The notes under the pieces: generated by a model
What the model was told of the DNA's origin: nothing
The model's input: only the letters and a program-made list of their open reading frames with translations
Database searches by the model: none
From: Streptomyces sp. NBC_01283
GTDB lineage: Bacteria > Actinomycetota > Actinomycetes > Streptomycetales > Streptomycetaceae
Direction: 5' to 3'
NCBI RefSeq assembly: GCF_041435335.1
Contig: NZ_CP108430.1
Location: 62,001 to 126,000 of the forward strand
Length of the DNA stretch: 64,000 nt
In this document: one piece after another, positions 25,298 through 33,854 of the stretch
Numbering within the stretch: the stretch's first letter is position 1
Layout: each line of letters starts with the position of its first letter
Program-made: the position numbers and the translations under genes

Positions 25298-26326
25298 TCA
25301 TCGGTCGTCGGGCGGCGGCGGGCGCCTCAGGACGGCGAGCTGCGCCAGCACGATTCCGGCGAGCATCATGGCGGATCCGGCCAGTTGTTCCGGTGACAGC
25401 ACCTCGCCGAGCACGATGTAGGCGAGTACGGCTCCGGCCACCACCTCCAGGGTCAGCATGAGGCTGGCCGAGGTCGGCGGGAGCCGGCGCTGGGCGGCGG
25501 CGCCGAGCGCCAGGCCGCCGGCCATGCCGATCACTCCCACCCAGATCACCAGCGCCCAGACCGGGACGGTCCAGTCGTTGAGCGCAGCATCTCGCCCCAG
25601 CGCGTCGAGCGGGAACGGTTCGAAGAGGGTGACCAGCGTGAGGGTGACGGCACCCACGGTGGCCCCCCAGGCTGACATGACCAGCGGCTCGTAGCTGCGC
25701 AGGCCTCGCTCGGCGAGCAGGAAGCGGCTTGCCAGAGTCAGCGCGGCCAGGAGTGCCAGCCCCAGGCCGGGCCCGTCCAGACCGCCCCCGGACCACACTT
25801 TCCCGGTGAGGGACAAGCCGATGAGGGTGAGGCAGATCCCCGCCCACACCAGGCCGGAGATCTGTTTGCGCTGGACGAGCCGCACCCAGAGTGCGACCAG
25901 CAGCGGGGACAGGTACTCCACCAGCAGGGCCACGCCCACCGGGAGCCGTACCAGGGCCATGGTGAACGCGACCTGGTTCAGGGCGAGGCTGATGGCGCCG
26001 TAAAGGAGGACCAGCCACATGTCGCGCGCTCGCACGCGCAGTTGTCCGCGGTGGAGGGTCGCGGCGACGAGCAGCAGCAGCGCGGCTCCCACGATCGCTC
26101 GGGCCTGAATGATCTGAACGGCCGTGAGCCCGGTCGTCCCCAGGGCCTTCAGCGCCGGCGCCGCGCCGCCCATCGCGACGGCGGCTGCGACCGCCAGGCC
26201 GAGCCCGGGCAGCAGCCGGCCGCTCCTGCCGCGGCCAGGAGCGGGCGAGCGATGCGGCGCTTCGCCACCGTGCGGTTTCAGCATCGCCACCGTGTGGTTG
26301 CTCCCTTGTCTTCGTGGGTGCGTCAT
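25298..26326 (-). CDS. EamA/DMT-type exporter
   Basis: A 342-residue membrane protein with about ten hydrophobic segments in two EamA repeats, for example AIVGAALLLLVAATLHRG and GVALLVEYLSPLLVALW in the first half. It belongs to the drug/metabolite transporter superfamily, which commonly exports amino acids or small metabolites. The ATG at 26326 has only a weak upstream purine run; a GTG a few codons later is possible. It follows the FMN oxidase by 26 nt and shares its operon, so a likely cargo is the compound made by the oxidase/oxygenase/aminomutase set, or the end product. Confidence 0.87.
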   Translation of the reverse strand: MTHPRRQGSNHTVAMLKPHGGEAPHRSPAPGRGRSGRLLPGLGLAVAAAVAMGGAAPALKALGTTGLTAVQIIQARAIVGAALLLLVAATLHRGQLRVRARDMWLVLLYGAISLALNQVAFTMALVRLPVGVALLVEYLSPLLVALWVRLVQRKQISGLVWAGICLTLIGLSLTGKVWSGGGLDGPGLGLALLAALTLASRFLLAERGLRSYEPLVMSAWGATVGAVTLTLVTLFEPFPLDALGRDAALNDWTVPVWALVIWVGVIGMAGGLALGAAAQRRLPPTSASLMLTLEVVAGAVLAYIVLGEVLSPEQLAGSAMMLAGIVLAQLAVLRRPPPPDDR

Positions 26327-26352
26327 ACGTTCTTCTGGACGGGGCTACCGGG

Positions 26353-27438
26353 TCAGCCGCGCACGTGACGGCACGACGTGGTCACGAACGAGTCGTCCAA
26401 CTCCTCGACCGTGGTGATTCCCAGCTGCAGGAGGGCGTCGCTGAATTCGGCGTGCAGGAGGTCCACTACGCGTTCCACTCCCTGCTGACCGCCGAGGCCG
26501 AGCCCCCAGAGGTAGGGTCTGCCGATGCACACCGCCCGGGCTCCGAGCGCGATCGCCTTGGCGAGGTCGATGCCGGAGCGGATCCCGCCGTCGAGGATCA
26601 CCGGGTGAGTTCGCGGGACGGCCGCGACGATCGAGCGCAGGGCGAACAGGGCCGGCAGGACACCATCCAGCTGACGGCCGCCGTGGTTGGAGACGATGGT
26701 CGCGTCGGCACCCAGATCGACGCAGCGCCGGGCGTCGGCCGGCCGGAGCACGCCTTTGACGAGGATCGGCAGGGAGGTCCGGGCGCGAATGCGCTTGAGA
26801 TCGTCCCAGGTGACAGGGATCTTTTCGTGCCGACCGCCGCGTGGTGGATCGCCCTGCAGGATTCCCAGGGTTCGCAGGGTTCCGTAGTCGACGCCGGGGG
26901 GCAGCCGGTAGCCCGCCCGCACCGTGGTCAGCCGCCGCGCCGGGAATGATGCGTCAACCGTGACGACCAGGGCCGAGGCGCCGCAGTTCTCGGCGTACTC
27001 GACCGTGGCGTCGACGTCCGTGCGAGAGCGGTAGGGGAACAGCTGGAACCAGGTACGGCCAGGCGCTGCTTCCGCGATCTGGGAGTAGGCGAAGTGCGAG
27101 TCGGTGCTGACGATCGACAGCAGGCCGCGCTGGGCCGCCGCTCGTCCGGTGGCCAGTTCGGCGTCCGGATGCACCAGCCGCTGCGGGCTCGTGGGCGCGA
27201 GCATGAGCGGGAAGCTGAGCTCATGGCCCAGCACCGTGGCCGATGTGTCGAGTTCCGCGGGGCCGTCGTGCAGCCCCCGCGGGCACAGCCATACGTCGTC
27301 GAACGCTGCCGTGTTGGTGGCGACCACACCGTCCGATCCCGCTCCGCCTGCCACGTACTGGGCGACAGGCCGGTCCGCGTGAGCCATCCAGCGCTGCTCG
27401 AAGTCGGCGAGCGACAGGAGTGCGTCGAGGTCGGGCAC
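26353..27438 (-). CDS. FMN-dependent alpha-hydroxy acid oxidase/dehydrogenase
   Basis: A 361-residue TIM-barrel flavoprotein. It shows FPLMLAPTSPQRLVHPDAEL at the FMN site, LPILVKGVLRPADA with the FMN Lys, the catalytic His in VSNHGGRQLDG and the FMN phosphate loops DGGIRSG and IGRPYLWGL. It oxidises L-2-hydroxy acids to 2-oxo acids (glycolate, lactate, mandelate and 4-hydroxymandelate oxidases are relatives). GTG 27438 with GGAG 7 nt upstream is the start; the much longer upstream frame is spurious. It sits 17 nt after the VioC-like oxygenase in a three-gene operon ending with the exporter. No hydroxymandelate synthase is in the window, so a phenylglycine route is not indicated. Confidence 0.9.
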   Translation of the reverse strand: MPDLDALLSLADFEQRWMAHADRPVAQYVAGGAGSDGVVATNTAAFDDVWLCPRGLHDGPAELDTSATVLGHELSFPLMLAPTSPQRLVHPDAELATGRAAAQRGLLSIVSTDSHFAYSQIAEAAPGRTWFQLFPYRSRTDVDATVEYAENCGASALVVTVDASFPARRLTTVRAGYRLPPGVDYGTLRTLGILQGDPPRGGRHEKIPVTWDDLKRIRARTSLPILVKGVLRPADARRCVDLGADATIVSNHGGRQLDGVLPALFALRSIVAAVPRTHPVILDGGIRSGIDLAKAIALGARAVCIGRPYLWGLGLGGQQGVERVVDLLHAEFSDALLQLGITTVEELDDSFVTTSCRHVRG

Positions 27439-27455
27439 GTGCTTCTCCTGTTGCC

Positions 27456-28415
27456 TCACCAGATGCCTTCGATGGCCGGGATCGGCGGGACGACGCGCGA
27501 GCCGTCCATCATCTGCAGCACGGAGTGCGGGATCGACTTGATCGAGTAGAACCGCCGAAGCCATCGGTCCTGTCCGTCGTAGCGGGGCTCGAACGCCGAA
27601 CGCCCGTGTGCCGCGACGTTGTTGTCCAGGAGGGCGCAGTCGCCCGGCTGGAGGATCACGTCGTGGCAGACGTCTTCGAGCGCCTCGGCAAGAGCGCGAA
27701 GTGCGGCACGGCCCGCCTTGTTCAGTGAGGTGGTGTTGTGGGAGTTGAAGCGCATGAACGGCTTGTCGGTGCTGCCGAACAGGACCGGGTGGGGGCCCGA
27801 GGGAGCGGGTTCCACGGTGGCCTCCCTGGTGAAGGAGCCCGGGTAGTTGCTGTAGAACTGGCACTGCCGCAGGGATTCCACCGTCTCGGGCTTGAGCAGG
27901 TCCATCGCTTCGCGGCAGGAGGCGATGCGGGTCGACGCGATGCCGTCGTGGTCCTGCCGGAGACAGATCAGGCCGATGAAATCCGGGCGCAGCGAGTGGT
28001 GGACGTTCTCGATGTGAAAGTCGAACGCCACGGATCCGGAGCCCTCGATCCGTGTCTCCTCGCCGGGCAGCGGCTGCACGTTGTGGACCAGGTCGCCGCT
28101 TTTCTCGTCGGCGTAGCCGATCATCGTGCCGAGCGTTTCGGCGATGAGCATGCCCAGGCCGGCCGTGCCGTGACCCGGTAGGGTCGCCGGTTCGCCGTCG
28201 GCGTGTGTGGGCGGGAGCGGGCCGAGTTCCAGGCCGCGCAGGAGCATGAAACCCCTCTCGCCCGAGTCCCGGCCGAAGTCCTGTATCGCTTCCTTCACGC
28301 GTATGGGCAGGGCGTCCTCGCCGACGGCCTCGGGGCCGTGGTGGACGACCTCCTCGGCCTGCTGCCACAGGACGGAGCGTTCTCGGTCGGTCAGTTCGAA
28401 AAGCGGCGCAGTCAT
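27456..28415 (-). CDS. Fe(II)/2-oxoglutarate-dependent oxygenase (clavaminate synthase/VioC-like)
   Basis: A 319-residue enzyme. The iron facial triad is His and Glu in AFDFHIENVHH (HxE, as in VioC and the lysine hydroxylases) and the distal His in NVAAHGRSAF, with the 2-oxoglutarate-binding Arg in QDRWLRRFY. Relatives hydroxylate free L-arginine, lysine, asparagine or enduracididine at C3 or C4. ATG 28415 has GAGGGG 4-9 nt upstream. It is first in its operon and divergent from the class III aminotransferase. A promoter with a conserved operator lies about 110-130 nt upstream. The probable job is hydroxylation of an amino acid building block, perhaps a basic one. Confidence 0.88.
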   Translation of the reverse strand: MTAPLFELTDRERSVLWQQAEEVVHHGPEAVGEDALPIRVKEAIQDFGRDSGERGFMLLRGLELGPLPPTHADGEPATLPGHGTAGLGMLIAETLGTMIGYADEKSGDLVHNVQPLPGEETRIEGSGSVAFDFHIENVHHSLRPDFIGLICLRQDHDGIASTRIASCREAMDLLKPETVESLRQCQFYSNYPGSFTREATVEPAPSGPHPVLFGSTDKPFMRFNSHNTTSLNKAGRAALRALAEALEDVCHDVILQPGDCALLDNNVAAHGRSAFEPRYDGQDRWLRRFYSIKSIPHSVLQMMDGSRVVPPIPAIEGIW

Positions 28416-28519
28416 CAGACCCCTCGAATTCCCCTGCTCTGACGGCAGGTGATCAACAACTGGTGGCTCCTGGTGACACGCCGCGTGCGGTGAAGGGCGG
28501 CGTGATGGCTGACCAACGC

Positions 28520-28548
28520 ATCAAAAACCGACCGTGTGGTTTTGTCAA
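28520..28548 (-). promoter_or_regulatory. Promoter with operator A for the oxygenase operon
   Basis: On the minus strand TTGACA (28543-28548) and TTTGAT (28520-28525) are 17 nt apart. The spacer is filled by the palindromic operator-like 17-mer AAACCGACCGTGTGGTT (28525-28541, plus-strand reading). The same arrangement recurs at 34946-34974. Confidence 0.65.
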
Positions 28549-28646
28549 GGCGAGAAAACTGCACAGGACATCGCCCAACTGCGGCATCTCCACGGGGCAA
28601 ACCACCAGTAAGCATGCATATCTCCCCCATGGGGCAGGCGAGCAAT

Positions 28647-28690
28647 AAACCGACTGTCCGGTTGTCTTTTCGGGTTGGCCTGGCTACCTT
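28647..28690 (+). promoter_or_regulatory. Promoter with operator B for the aminotransferase/aminomutase operon
   Basis: The 17-mer AAACCGACTGTCCGGTT (28647-28663) overlaps a -35-like TTGTCT (28662-28667), followed after 17 nt by TACCTT (28685-28690), about 50 nt upstream of the start at 28742. The 326-nt divergent region 28416-28741 otherwise holds nothing I recognise. Confidence 0.6.
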
Positions 28691-28741
28691 CATCGGGTCG
28701 GCGCAGCGCCACAGGGGTGCAACCACACGGAGGGACGACCC

Positions 28742-30028
28742 ATGGCACGCTTATCGCCCGTTCTCAAGCCAGCGACTCCGGTCACCGTCAGTCACGCAAA
28801 AGGGCTGGACGTGTACGGAGACGACGGGCAGCGATATCTGGACTTCACTGCCGGGATCGGGGTCACCAGCACCGGCCACTGTCACCCGTGGGTGGTCGAC
28901 GCGATCGCCTACCAGGCCAGTCGACTGATCCACGGCCAGTACGTGACCGTGCGACACCGGCCCCTGCTCGACCTGTGTGACCGTTTGGGGCAGGTACTTC
29001 CGGCTGAGCTGCAGTCCCTGTTCTTCGCCAACTCCGGCAGTGAGGCGATGGAGTCGGCGCTGCGCCTGGCCCGGCAGGCCACAAGGCGCCCGAACGTCAT
29101 CGTGTTCCACGGCGGCTTCCACGGCCGGACCGTCGGCGCCGCGTCGATGACCACCTCAAGCCCGCGATTCCGCACGGGGCACGCCCCTCTGATGGCCGGG
29201 GTGCACATCGCACCGTTCCCCTCCGCGTACCGGTACGGCTGGAGCGAGGACGAGGCCACCCGGTTCGCCCTGCAGGAACTCGACTTCCTCCTGGCGACCG
29301 TGACCGCCCCCGAGGACACCGCGGCTCTCATCGTGGAACCGGTATTGGGCGAGGGTGGATTCATCCCTGCCACCGCCGCTTTCATGCAAGGACTACGGGA
29401 GAGGGCCGACCGCCACGGGTTCCTCCTGGTGGTGGATGAGGTCCAGACCGGGTTCGGGCGGACGGGGCGGTTCTGGGGCCATCAGCACTTCGGCGTCGAG
29501 CCCGACATCCTGGTGGCCGCCAAGGGGATGACCAGCGGACTGCCGCTGTCGGTGATGGCCACGTCGGAACGGCTGATGAGCGCCGCCCCCGCGGGCTCAC
29601 AAGGCGGAACCTACGGCGGCAACGCGGTGGCCTGCGCTGCGGCGCTGGCCACGCTCGACGTCATCGCGGACGAAGAACTCGTGGCGAACGCGTCTCTCCA
29701 GGGCCTCCGGCTCGCCGAGGGACTGATGGAGATCGCCGAGGAGCACGAGGTCGTGGGTGACATTCGCGGGCTCGGCCTCATGCTCGGCTGGGAGTTCTCG
29801 TCACCGGACGGCCGGCCGGACCCCGAGAAGGCGCTCCGTGTCCAGCAAGAGGCCATCGCCCAGGGGCTGCTGGTGCAGATCGGCGGACCACTGAGAAACG
29901 TACTGAGGCTGCTCCCCGCTCTGATCGTGGAGGAAGCCCAGGTTGACCAGGCAGTGAGTGCGCTGTCCCGGGCCCTTGCCTCGGCCACCGGGCTCTCGCG
30001 CACCGGCATGACGAAGGAGCGAGCATGA
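28742..30028 (+). CDS. Class III PLP-dependent aminotransferase
   Basis: A 428-residue enzyme of the ornithine/GABA aminotransferase group: FFANSGSEAMESALRLAR, FHGGFHGRTVGA, VVDEVQTGFGRTG and the PLP Lys in AAKGMTSGLPLSV. These enzymes move terminal amino groups between amino acids and oxo acids or semialdehydes. ATG 28742 has GGAGGG upstream. The fourth codon is TTA (28751-28753), a strong mark of bldA control. The stop overlaps the aminomutase start, so the two act together, plausibly on an omega-amino acid. An EctB-like role (aspartate semialdehyde to diaminobutyrate) would fit the cluster's aspartokinase but is only an inference; the sequence looks closer to the GabT/ArgD branch. Confidence 0.9.
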   Translation: MARLSPVLKPATPVTVSHAKGLDVYGDDGQRYLDFTAGIGVTSTGHCHPWVVDAIAYQASRLIHGQYVTVRHRPLLDLCDRLGQVLPAELQSLFFANSGSEAMESALRLARQATRRPNVIVFHGGFHGRTVGAASMTTSSPRFRTGHAPLMAGVHIAPFPSAYRYGWSEDEATRFALQELDFLLATVTAPEDTAALIVEPVLGEGGFIPATAAFMQGLRERADRHGFLLVVDEVQTGFGRTGRFWGHQHFGVEPDILVAAKGMTSGLPLSVMATSERLMSAAPAGSQGGTYGGNAVACAAALATLDVIADEELVANASLQGLRLAEGLMEIAEEHEVVGDIRGLGLMLGWEFSSPDGRPDPEKALRVQQEAIAQGLLVQIGGPLRNVLRLLPALIVEEAQVDQAVSALSRALASATGLSRTGMTKERA

Positions 30029-31347
30029 CGGGGAAGTCCCCCAGCCCCATGAAGATGCGGGCGGTTCCCGGGGCGCGGCTGGCCCACTTGCCTCAGGTAC
30101 AGCGGCTGGACCCTGCCGTCCGCCGGGACATCGAGGTGGTGAGCGCGGTCCTGCCGTTCAAGGTCAACAACTACGTGCTCGACGAACTCATCGACTGGGA
30201 CAGGGCTCCCGACGATCCGATCTACCGGCTGACCTTCCCCGACCGCGACATGCTGCCCGAGCCGGCATACCAGGAGGTCGCCGAACTGATCGACCGCAAG
30301 GCGCCCCGCGCGGAACTGCGCAGCGCCGTCAACAGGGCTCGGCTGCAGCTCAACCCCCACCCCGGGGAGCAGCTGCAGGCGAACGTCCCCGAGGACGAGA
30401 CGGGCTCGCTCGTCGGTCTGCAGCACAAGTACCGGGAGACGGTGCTGGTGTTCCCCGGACAGGGCCAGACCTGCCACGCGTACTGCGGATACTGCTTCCG
30501 CTGGGCCCAGTTCATCGGCGTCGCGGAACTGAAGCAGGCCGTGTCCGGGCCGGAGCAAGCTCTCCAGTATCTTGCGGCCCACCCCGAGGTCTCGGATGTG
30601 CTGTTCACCGGCGGGGACCCGATGATCATGTCTACGGACCGGCTCCGGTCCTACCTCTCCCCGCTGCTGGAACCCCGTTTCGCACACATCCGCAACATCC
30701 GCATCGGGACGAAGGCACTGTCCTACTGGCCCTACCGCTTCACCACCGACGCCGATGCGACGGACCTGCTGCGCCTTCTGGAAGAGGCGACTGCGGCGGG
30801 TCGGCACGTGGCCGTGATGGCGCACTTCTCCCATGTCCGCGAGTTGGAGACGGATGCCTGCCGGCAGGCCATCCGGCGGATCAGGGATACCGGCGCCGTC
30901 ATCCGTGCGCAGGCACCTCTGGTGCGCCATGTGAATGACGACCCGGCCGTGTGGGCCCAGATGTGGCGGACGATGACCCGACTCGGTGTGGCGCCGTACT
31001 ACATGTTCGTGGAGCGGGACACCGGAGCCAGCCAGTACTTCGAGTTGCCGCTGGACCGAGCCGTGTCCATCTACCGCGACGCGATCTCATCGGTCTCCGG
31101 GCTGGAGCGCACGGCGCGCGGGCCGGTCATGTCCGCCTCGCCCGGCAAGGTGGCAGTCGACGGCATCGCCCGCATCGCCGGCCAGGACGTGTTCTGCTGC
31201 CGCTTTCTGCAGGCGCGCGATCCGAACTGGGTCGGCCGGCCGTTCTTCGCCAAGCACGACGAGCACGCGGTGTGGTTCGACGACCTCAAGCCGGCGTTCG
31301 ACGAACCGTGGTTCTGGCAGACGGAGCCATTTGGCCAGGACCGCTGA
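30025..31347 (+). CDS. Radical SAM 2,3-aminomutase (KamA family)
   Basis: A 440-residue enzyme with the 4Fe-4S cluster motif CHAYCGYC (CxxxCxxC), the SAM-binding TGGDPMIM and the family's N-terminal LDELIDWDRAPDDPIYRL. The PLP Lys is expected in SASPGKVAVDG; lysine 2,3-aminomutase has a longer Gly-rich loop (PGGGGK) here, so this branch is diverged. Relatives convert alpha-amino acids such as Lys, Glu or Arg to beta-amino acids. The ATG overlaps the aminotransferase stop. It could supply a beta-amino acid to the NRPSs. The substrate cannot be read by eye. A strong hairpin follows. Confidence 0.88.
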   Translation: MTGKSPSPMKMRAVPGARLAHLPQVQRLDPAVRRDIEVVSAVLPFKVNNYVLDELIDWDRAPDDPIYRLTFPDRDMLPEPAYQEVAELIDRKAPRAELRSAVNRARLQLNPHPGEQLQANVPEDETGSLVGLQHKYRETVLVFPGQGQTCHAYCGYCFRWAQFIGVAELKQAVSGPEQALQYLAAHPEVSDVLFTGGDPMIMSTDRLRSYLSPLLEPRFAHIRNIRIGTKALSYWPYRFTTDADATDLLRLLEEATAAGRHVAVMAHFSHVRELETDACRQAIRRIRDTGAVIRAQAPLVRHVNDDPAVWAQMWRTMTRLGVAPYYMFVERDTGASQYFELPLDRAVSIYRDAISSVSGLERTARGPVMSASPGKVAVDGIARIAGQDVFCCRFLQARDPNWVGRPFFAKHDEHAVWFDDLKPAFDEPWFWQTEPFGQDR

Positions 31348-31354
31348 GAGCGGG

Positions 31355-31395
31355 AAGTGAGGGTGCGGGGCCAGACACGCCCCGCACCCTCACTT
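31355..31395. terminator. Bidirectional terminator between the aminomutase and MFS genes
   Basis: A perfect 17-bp stem, AAGTGAGGGTGCGGGGC with its complement, and a 7-nt loop. It starts 8 nt after the aminomutase stop and includes the last codons of the convergent MFS gene (stop at 31390-31392). Confidence 0.9.
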
Positions 31396-32643
31396 CGCCA
31401 GTTCCGGTTCGGCCCGCAGGTCCGGGATCCGGGTGCGCTTCATCGCCACGACGAAGTGCAGGAAAGCCGCCATCAGCAGGGCCACCGTGATCCACAGTCC
31501 TTCACGCGCCCCGAACAGTGAGCCGAGGCTGCCCCCGAGCAGCGTGCCGGCGCTGAGCGGCCCGTAGGCGACGAGGCGAGTGGTCGCCGCGACGCGGCCA
31601 CGCAAATGGTCCGGGGTGAGCCTCTGGCGGGTGGAGGTGCTGAAGACGTTGTAGACGGTCAGACCGAATCCGTAGAGAACGAAGGAAACGGACCAGATCG
31701 TCACGGTGAGCGGGGTGGGATCCGTGGCGAGCGGGATCAGCACCGGCGCGAACGATGCGATGGCCATGCTCGCCACGACGACACGCTTCAGCCCCCACCT
31801 GCGTTCAGCCTGCTCGGCGGCGACCGCGCCCAGCATGGAACCGACGGCGCCGAGCGTCACGGTCAGGCCGAGCAGCGCCGGCGTGACGCCGACGACGGAG
31901 GCCGCGTACACGGTGTACAGGGTCAGCATCGCCTGCTCGAAGAAGTTGAACAGCGCGGCCTGCCCGATCAGCGTCCGCAGTACGGGTATGGACAGCAGGA
32001 GCCGGGCGCCCGCGGCGATTTCGCTCACCATGCGTTCGCGAGTCACCGGCGCGACGACCGGCGGCTCGCGCCGGTTCACGCTGAGCAGGACGAGCGCCGC
32101 GATCAGGTAGAGCACCGCCCCCATCAGAACCGCGCCGGAGCCGCCCAGCCAGTTCATGAGCAGCCCGCCCAGGCCGGGTGCGGCGACCACGACCAGCGTG
32201 AACACCGCTTCGAGCCGCCCGATCGCGGCGACCAGTTCGGATTCGCGCACCAGACTCGGCGTATACGCCTGCGCACAGACCTCGGCGATGGCGACGAGTG
32301 AGCCGAAGCCGAAGGCGACCGCGTACAGCATCCCGAGATGGAACTCGTCGAGCCCGCTGAGAACCGGGATGATCAGCAGCGCCAGCCCGCCCGCCACGTC
32401 GGTGAACAGCAGCGTGGGCCGCCGTGGTCGCCGGTCCAGCCACATTCCGATGAAGAGGGTCACCACCAGCACCGGCACGTACTGGGCGGCGGCGACCACG
32501 CCCACCTCGAAGGGCGTGGCCGCGAACGAGATCGTCGCCAGCAGCGGGAAGACCATCGTCATGCTCTTCGACGCGACGCTGGTCAGCACCTGACTCAGCC
32601 AGAAACGAGCGAAATCCCCGTTGAGCAACAGGCGCGACTTCAA
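31390..32643 (-). CDS. MFS exporter
   Basis: A 417-residue protein with about 12 transmembrane segments and the MFS motif WLDRRPRRPTLLFTD between segments 2 and 3. It is of the enterobactin-exporter-like type (MFS_3) common in biosynthetic clusters. The TTG at 32643 overlaps the GNAT-like gene's stop (TTGA) and has GGAG 7 nt upstream inside that gene. The coupling to the two preceding genes suggests export of the product or resistance. Confidence 0.88.
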   Translation of the reverse strand: MKSRLLLNGDFARFWLSQVLTSVASKSMTMVFPLLATISFAATPFEVGVVAAAQYVPVLVVTLFIGMWLDRRPRRPTLLFTDVAGGLALLIIPVLSGLDEFHLGMLYAVAFGFGSLVAIAEVCAQAYTPSLVRESELVAAIGRLEAVFTLVVVAAPGLGGLLMNWLGGSGAVLMGAVLYLIAALVLLSVNRREPPVVAPVTRERMVSEIAAGARLLLSIPVLRTLIGQAALFNFFEQAMLTLYTVYAASVVGVTPALLGLTVTLGAVGSMLGAVAAEQAERRWGLKRVVVASMAIASFAPVLIPLATDPTPLTVTIWSVSFVLYGFGLTVYNVFSTSTRQRLTPDHLRGRVAATTRLVAYGPLSAGTLLGGSLGSLFGAREGLWITVALLMAAFLHFVVAMKRTRIPDLRAEPELAK

Positions 32644-33833
32644 CAGAACTCCAACCACTCGTCTTCGACCACTGCCTTGGCCACCGCTGTGGAGGACTCG
32701 GTGAGTTCGCGCAGCTGGGCCGCGTTGTAGGCGCGGATGGCGTCGTTGTGGGCGGCGTCGCCGAACACATCGAGCATCCACAGGGGGCGGACCTCGGCGC
32801 CGCGCATCGCCTTGGTGTCGGTCGACGCGATGCCGGCGTGCATCCAGCGCCTGCCATGGCGCAGCGCGTCGCGGACCGGCTCGTAGTAGACGAGGTTGAA
32901 GTACTCGGCGACACCGACCAGTTGGTCGTAGTGGAATCCGGCGCCCTTGAGGAAGGTCGCGTCGCCCCAGCGGTAGAACAGCAGGAACCCGACGGGGGGT
33001 TCGCCCTCTCGGCCGCACATCAGCACCCGTGCCGCCTCGCCCATCGTCTCGGCCTGGACGCGCAGGGACTCGGCGAGCACCGAGACATCCGCGGGCTGCC
33101 CGTAGCGGGCCTGGGTGCCCTGGGACATCAGGGCCGCCTCTTCATAGCATTCCGAGAGCGGCTTCTCGATGAAGTGGTAGTTCGCGGAATCGAAGCGCCG
33201 CTGGTCCCGGCGGATCAGCTCGCCGCGGCGCTTGGACGGCAGCGTGCGCATCCAGCCGTCCCAGTCACCGCCCTCGGTACGGATCCAGGCGTCGGCGGCG
33301 CACAGTACGGGCTCGGCGCGTACCCCGGCGGAGCGAAGGGCGCGCACGTCGGCGCTGGTCAGGAACATGCCGTGGCACGGGATCTGGTCGGGGTCGCCGT
33401 GGTCGAACATCCGGTCCGCCACGGCCCGCCTGCGCAGGCCGGCGAGTTCTTCCACCAGGGCTGAGGCCCCTTCGGTGCGCTCCACCCCGTCGCTGATCAG
33501 CAGGTTCGTCTGATAGCCACGGCGCGGGCCGACGAGGAGACCTTGCGGGCTCACCGCAGGCAGGCCCGCCTTGTCCAGCAGCCGGCTCCATTGGTAGAAC
33601 CCGTTGTTCTCCTCCCACACCGCGGTGACCGGAACGGCAGCGGTGCCGCCGGGCAGCCGGGCGTGCACGTTGCCGGTGAGCGTGCGGCCCCCGGGGTCAT
33701 CGACACAGAAGTCCAGCCACCCGCTGGTGGCATAGAGGTGGTCACCCGCCAGCCGGTCCCATTCCTCCTTGCCCAGCCCCTCGGTCGGGGAGCCGAAGCC
33801 GGTCGTCCGGCAGCTGTTCACGGTCATGCTCAT
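32640..33833 (-). CDS. GNAT-fold acyltransferase-like protein (DUF482/FemAB-like)
   Basis: A 397-residue protein of the peptidoglycan biosynthesis/recognition or BioF2-like GNAT group often found in actinobacterial clusters. Features: LPSKRRGELIRRDQRRF, a conserved Lys/Arg-rich helix, and PPVGFLLFYRWGDATFLKGAG, a beta-hairpin of the acyl-CoA or aminoacyl site. The ATG at 33833 has GGAGG 5-9 nt upstream, so I chose it over GTG 33845. It follows the Asp/Asn hydroxylase-like gene by 21 nt and is coupled to the MFS gene. It might add an acyl or aminoacyl group to an intermediate; the donor is unknown. Confidence 0.72.
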   Translation of the reverse strand: MSMTVNSCRTTGFGSPTEGLGKEEWDRLAGDHLYATSGWLDFCVDDPGGRTLTGNVHARLPGGTAAVPVTAVWEENNGFYQWSRLLDKAGLPAVSPQGLLVGPRRGYQTNLLISDGVERTEGASALVEELAGLRRRAVADRMFDHGDPDQIPCHGMFLTSADVRALRSAGVRAEPVLCAADAWIRTEGGDWDGWMRTLPSKRRGELIRRDQRRFDSANYHFIEKPLSECYEEAALMSQGTQARYGQPADVSVLAESLRVQAETMGEAARVLMCGREGEPPVGFLLFYRWGDATFLKGAGFHYDQLVGVAEYFNLVYYEPVRDALRHGRRWMHAGIASTDTKAMRGAEVRPLWMLDVFGDAAHNDAIRAYNAAQLRELTESSTAVAKAVVEDEWLEFC

Positions 33834-33854
33834 ATCGGCCTCCACCGTGGCGGT

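Noticed and set aside
26353..28368. A 671-residue reading of the FMN oxidase with a long N-terminal extension
   Set aside because: The extension lies antisense-like over the oxygenase gene in another frame and has no domain; the oxidase starts at GTG 27438 with a good ribosome site.
31606..32301. Plus-strand frame opposite the MFS gene
   Set aside because: Gln/Arg/His-rich antisense of a membrane protein gene; the opposite strand has clear transmembrane periodicity.
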